Assembly: GCA_002793355.1 (NCBI GenBank)
Contig: PFQB01000013.1
Location: 1-9,829 of the forward strand
From: Candidatus Dojkabacteria bacterium CG_4_10_14_0_2_um_filter_Dojkabacteria_WS6_41_15
Lineage (GTDB): Bacteria; Patescibacteriota; Dojkabacteria; GCA-002793355
Reading direction: 5' to 3'
DNA: 9,829 nucleotides
The position numbers and the translations under genes were made by a program. A model generated the notes under the pieces. That model was not told the DNA's origin. It searched no databases and saw nothing but the letters and a program-made list of their open reading frames with translations. Position 1 is the first letter of the stretch. Each line of letters begins with the position of its first letter. This document shows, in pieces, positions 7,845-9,829 of this stretch.

Positions 7845-9419
7845 ATGAATAAGGAAATTCGTCTGCGCGCAGCCCCAAGTCCGACAGGGAAAGTGCATAT
7901 CGGAACAGTTCGCGCGTACTTACCCAATTTTCTTCTGGCGCGTAAATCTGGGGGAAAGAATATCCTTAGGGTTGAAGACACTGATAGTAAAAGGAACGCA
8001 TTCGGGGATTCGCAACTTGGGGTTCATGCAATGATAGAAGCTTACGAAGCTGTAGGCATTGTATTTGATGAGGGCCCGCATGTTGGTGGCGATTATGGTC
8101 CGTATGTCCAATCAGAACGTCTTGATATATACAAAAAATATGCAGATGAGTTGATTAATAATGGGCATGCCTATTATTGCTTTTGCTCATCAGAAAGACT
8201 TGCTGAATTGAGAGAAAATCAGAAAGCTTTAAAGCAACGTCCTATGTATGATAGGCTTTGTCGTAGCATTAAACCTGAGGAAGCAAAAAAGCGTGTTGCA
8301 AGTGGTGAAGCCCATGTTATCCGAATGAAGTTTCCAACGGAAGGAGAAACCGTCTGCCACGAAGTCTTATTTGGTGAAATTCGGGTTAAAAATCAAGATA
8401 TTGACGATCAGGTTTTACTTAAGCAAAACGGTTGGCCAACCTACCATTTAGCCTCTGTGGTTGATGATCACTTAATGAGAATTACTACAGTCATTCGTGG
8501 GGATGATTGGTTACCGAGTTATCCAAAGCACGTGAAGCTGTACGAGTTTTTTGGCTGGGAAATCCCAGAATTCGCTCATTTGCCAATGATTCTGAATCCA
8601 GACGGGCACAAGAAACTGAGTAAACGGTACGGAGCGAACTCGATAATCGCGAAAATGCGAGAAGGGTATCTGAAAGAAGGTATTTTGAATTATGCAATTT
8701 TGTGTGGGTGGGCACCAGATGCGAAAGTAGCCCATCAAGACGAAATATATAGTATCGACGAGATAATTGAATTGTTTGATTTAGCGCATATGAATAAAAC
8801 CGCTGCACGATATGATCAAAATAAATTTGATTATATAAACGGTAAGCACATTCGCCGTTTTACGCCGGAGCAGTTTGCTGACCGTGTTCTAGATTGGGCA
8901 GAAAATATTGTATTGAAACATTTCAAAGTTGATGTTATCTCCGGGCTGGAAGATTGGGAAATCTCATTGCAAGCAGAGGTAAAAAAATATCTGCCATTAT
9001 GGAAAGCCGATATAACCAAATTTAATAAATGTCTTGCGCTAGAGCAGGAGCGAGTGGTTAAACTTTCGGAACTGCCGGCTTCTCTCGCGTATTTTTATAT
9101 AGATGAATTTAACTATTCGGACTCTGATTGGAATATGAAGAACCGTAGTAAGTCCGAGCTGGCCGCTGCTTTAAAAGAGGTTTTTGACCGGCTAAGTGTG
9201 ATTTTTGAAAAGGGTTCTGTAACTCATGAAGAATGGGAAAAGGTAGTGCGTGGTTATGCGGAAGAACTCGATTGGAAAGCCGGTGATTTGTTTCTTGCCG
9301 TTCGATCTGCAGTTACCGGTAGGCTGCAAAGCCCACCTTTACTCGAAAGTATCGAGATTATGGGGTGGCACAAGGCGAGGATTTTTATCGAAAAAGCAAT
9401 AACTTGGTTGAGTAAATAG
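7845..9419 (+). CDS. gltX: Glutamyl-tRNA synthetase (probably non-discriminating)
   Basis: This class I synthetase attaches glutamate to tRNA-Glu and, in bacteria without GlnRS, also to tRNA-Gln for later amidation by GatCAB. From ATG 7845 (524 aa) the motifs are: APSPTGKVHIGT with HIGH-type H18-I-G (residues 10-21); RVEDTD; a zinc-knuckle pattern C112-F-C114 ... Y135-x3-C139 as in GluRS; GDDWLPSYPKH; and the KMSKS-type KKLSKR (256-261). The C-terminal half is the helical anticodon-binding part, somewhat longer than usual. I chose 7845 because GluRS normally begins a few residues before the R-x-R-x-APSPTG block. ATG 7824 (+7 aa) and TTG 7806 (+13 aa) are alternatives. A tRNA-Gln gene follows directly, which supports but does not prove the non-discriminating role. 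Confidence 0.96.
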   Translation: MNKEIRLRAAPSPTGKVHIGTVRAYLPNFLLARKSGGKNILRVEDTDSKRNAFGDSQLGVHAMIEAYEAVGIVFDEGPHVGGDYGPYVQSERLDIYKKYADELINNGHAYYCFCSSERLAELRENQKALKQRPMYDRLCRSIKPEEAKKRVASGEAHVIRMKFPTEGETVCHEVLFGEIRVKNQDIDDQVLLKQNGWPTYHLASVVDDHLMRITTVIRGDDWLPSYPKHVKLYEFFGWEIPEFAHLPMILNPDGHKKLSKRYGANSIIAKMREGYLKEGILNYAILCGWAPDAKVAHQDEIYSIDEIIELFDLAHMNKTAARYDQNKFDYINGKHIRRFTPEQFADRVLDWAENIVLKHFKVDVISGLEDWEISLQAEVKKYLPLWKADITKFNKCLALEQERVVKLSELPASLAYFYIDEFNYSDSDWNMKNRSKSELAAALKEVFDRLSVIFEKGSVTHEEWEKVVRGYAEELDWKAGDLFLAVRSAVTGRLQSPPLLESIEIMGWHKARIFIEKAITWLSK

Positions 9420-9436
9420 ACGAAATCGTTTATAAT
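9408..9436 (+). promoter_or_regulatory. -35/-10 promoter for tRNA-Gln
   Basis: TTGAGT (9408-9413) and a perfect TATAAT (9431-9436) are separated by 17 bp, the only well-formed two-box promoter in the window. The -35 lies in the last codons of gltX. The predicted start is near 9443, about 20 nt before the tRNA. Confidence 0.7.
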
Positions 9437-9462
9437 TTGCGGTAGTTCGCAGGAATTGTTGT

Positions 9463-9533
9463 TGCCGGGTCGTCTAATGGTAGGACGGCTGCCTCTGGAG
9501 CAGTTAGTTTTGGTTCGAGTCCAAGCCCGGCAA
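9463..9533 (+). tRNA. trnQ: tRNA-Gln (anticodon CTG)
   Basis: The 71-nt sequence folds as a full cloverleaf. The acceptor stem TGCCGGG/CCCGGCA is perfect and has the U1-A72 pair typical of bacterial tRNA-Gln. The D arm is GTCT/GGAC with loop AATGGTA. The anticodon stem is GCTGC/GCAGT with loop CTCTGGA, giving anticodon CTG, which reads CAG. A 4-nt variable loop (TAGT) is followed by the T arm TTTGG/CCAAG with loop TTCGAGT. The discriminator is A. The 3' CCA is not encoded, so it must be added. Position 9 is C, which is uncommon. It lies 43 bp after gltX and has its own promoter. Confidence 0.95.
9518..9533 (+). repeat. tRNA-Gln 3' end, left copy of 16-bp direct repeat
   Basis: AGTCCAAGCCCGGCAA, running from the T loop through the T-stem and acceptor 3' strands to the discriminator, recurs exactly at 9680-9695. 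This is the geometry of an attachment-site pair at a tRNA 3' end. Confidence 0.8.
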
Positions 9534-9566
9534 ATTTGTTTTGCACCGAAGGTGCCAAACAAATTT
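9532..9566 (+). repeat. Strong inverted repeat abutting tRNA-Gln; possible terminator
   Basis: AAATTTGTTT (9532-9541) pairs perfectly with AAACAAATTT (9557-9566). Inside these, after a single T/C mismatch, GCACC (9543-9547) pairs with GGTGC (9551-9555) around a GAA loop. The stem could use the last two tRNA bases, A72 and the discriminator, or start just after them. Only three T residues end the 3' arm, so it is a poor classical terminator; a processing or termination role is an inference. Confidence 0.75.
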
Positions 9567-9581
9567 AACAATAATAGGCGA

Positions 9582-9673
9582 GAACCGATGGTTCGACTGA
9601 GAAGGCGTGTGGTGAATAACGAGCAGAGCGAGTTAATGAACCCCGACTGAACTGATACTGGGAGCGGAGCGAG
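9582..9673 (+). repeat. Two degenerate tandem units between the tRNA-end copies
   Basis: Unit 1 (9582-9632) and unit 2 (9638-9673) share three blocks in the same order: GAACC (9582, 9638), CGACTGA (9594, 9644) and GAGCRGAGCGAG (9621, 9662; one mismatch). Unit 1 also has a small GAACC-GAT-GGTTC hairpin (9582-9594). I see no credible coding potential across the region. Confidence 0.6.
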
Positions 9674-9679
9674 CATGCA

Positions 9680-9695
9680 AGTCCAAGCCCGGCAA
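9680..9695 (+). repeat. Second copy of tRNA-Gln 3' end (att-like)
   Basis: This is an exact 16-nt copy of 9518-9533. The bases before it cannot form the 5' half of a T stem, so it is not a second tRNA, only a duplicated 3' end. The two copies are 162 bp apart, start to start. No integrase lies in the window. Confidence 0.8.
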
Positions 9696-9763
9696 TAAAT
9701 GTGCATGAAGATCACAACTAAATAGATCTGTTATGTCAAAGAAGAAAGGGCACCGTCCCAAAT

Positions 9764-9829
9764 TTGTCACCTGAAGTCTCCAAAAATATCGGGAATATCG
9801 ATACTCAGATTTCTGGTTTGATCAATCGG
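9764..9829 (+). CDS. Probable 5' end of a further gene, cut by window edge
   Basis: A frame open from 9722 to the window end reads ...LSPEVSKNIGNIDTQISGLINR, which looks like the amphipathic start of a real protein. The coordinates begin at an in-frame TTG (9764), the first plausible start; there is no SD. In another frame, ATG 9733 begins MSKKKG but stops after 13 residues. A one-base difference in the AAAGGG run (9745-9750) would join the two as MSKKKGTVPNLSPEV, which reads more naturally. This suggests either a frameshift or a sequence error. The product is not identifiable. Confidence 0.35.
   Translation, partial: MSPEVSKNIGNIDTQISGLINR

Noticed and set aside
9456..9650. 64-residue plus-strand reading frame over tRNA-Gln
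   Set aside because: It is a translation of the tRNA and its repeats, not a gene.
9662..9695. A second, downstream tRNA ending in the duplicated 3' sequence
   Set aside because: No 5' acceptor strand, T-stem partner or anticodon arm can be found upstream; only the 3' 16 nt are shared.
9518..9695. CRISPR array
   Set aside because: Only two copies of a 16-nt repeat, one of which is part of a tRNA, with no regular spacers and no cas genes.
9254..9715. 153-residue minus-strand reading frame across the tRNA
   Set aside because: It overlaps gltX and the tRNA antisense, has low-complexity Ser/Arg/Leu content, and no recognisable start signal or domain.

Overview
The window looks like chromosomal DNA from an uncultivated, small-genome bacterium of the Candidate Phyla Radiation (Patescibacteria), most likely of the Microgenomates/Katanobacteria type. 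This placement is an inference. It rests on the large secreted protein at the left end, whose C-terminal architecture I associate with that group, on sparse Shine-Dalgarno use with near-perfect TATAAT boxes very close to start codons, on very short intergenic gaps, and on core DNA-repair and translation genes set among unrecognised membrane proteins. TGA, TAA and TAG all act as stops (recJ ends in TGA), so the TGA=Gly code of Gracilibacteria/Absconditabacteria does not apply.

Layout. 1-2178 (+): 3' part of a cysteine-rich secreted surface protein; the gene starts before the window. 2200-3697 (+): a short operon under an extended -10 promoter, with a polytopic membrane protein of unknown family followed 2 nt later by an RNHCP zinc-ribbon protein. 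3708-6519 (+): recA and recJ, 6 nt apart, behind their own TATAAT box. 6544-7779 (-): a single-pass, membrane-anchored protein with a large outside domain, convergent with recJ and divergent from gltX. 7785-9419 (+): glutamyl-tRNA synthetase behind another extended -10 box. 9408-9533 (+): tRNA-Gln(CTG) with a -35/-10 promoter that begins inside the end of gltX. 9534-9763: non-coding and repeat-rich. It holds a strong hairpin abutting the tRNA, two degenerate tandem units, and a second copy of the last 16 nt of the tRNA. 9764-9829 (+): probable start of another gene that runs off the window. No gene-free stretch exceeds 300 bases.

How the parts work together. recA and recJ form a compact recombination-repair unit: RecJ resects 5' ends and RecA loads on the resulting single strand. 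gltX next to tRNA-Gln fits the indirect route to Gln-tRNA(Gln), in which a non-discriminating GluRS charges tRNA-Gln with Glu and GatCAB amidates it; no GlnRS or GatCAB is visible here. The three unrecognised envelope proteins have no visible functional link to these genes. The most unusual part is the tRNA-Gln 3' region, where duplication of the tRNA end around a repeat-bearing 162-bp unit resembles the footprint of a tiny tRNA-targeting element.
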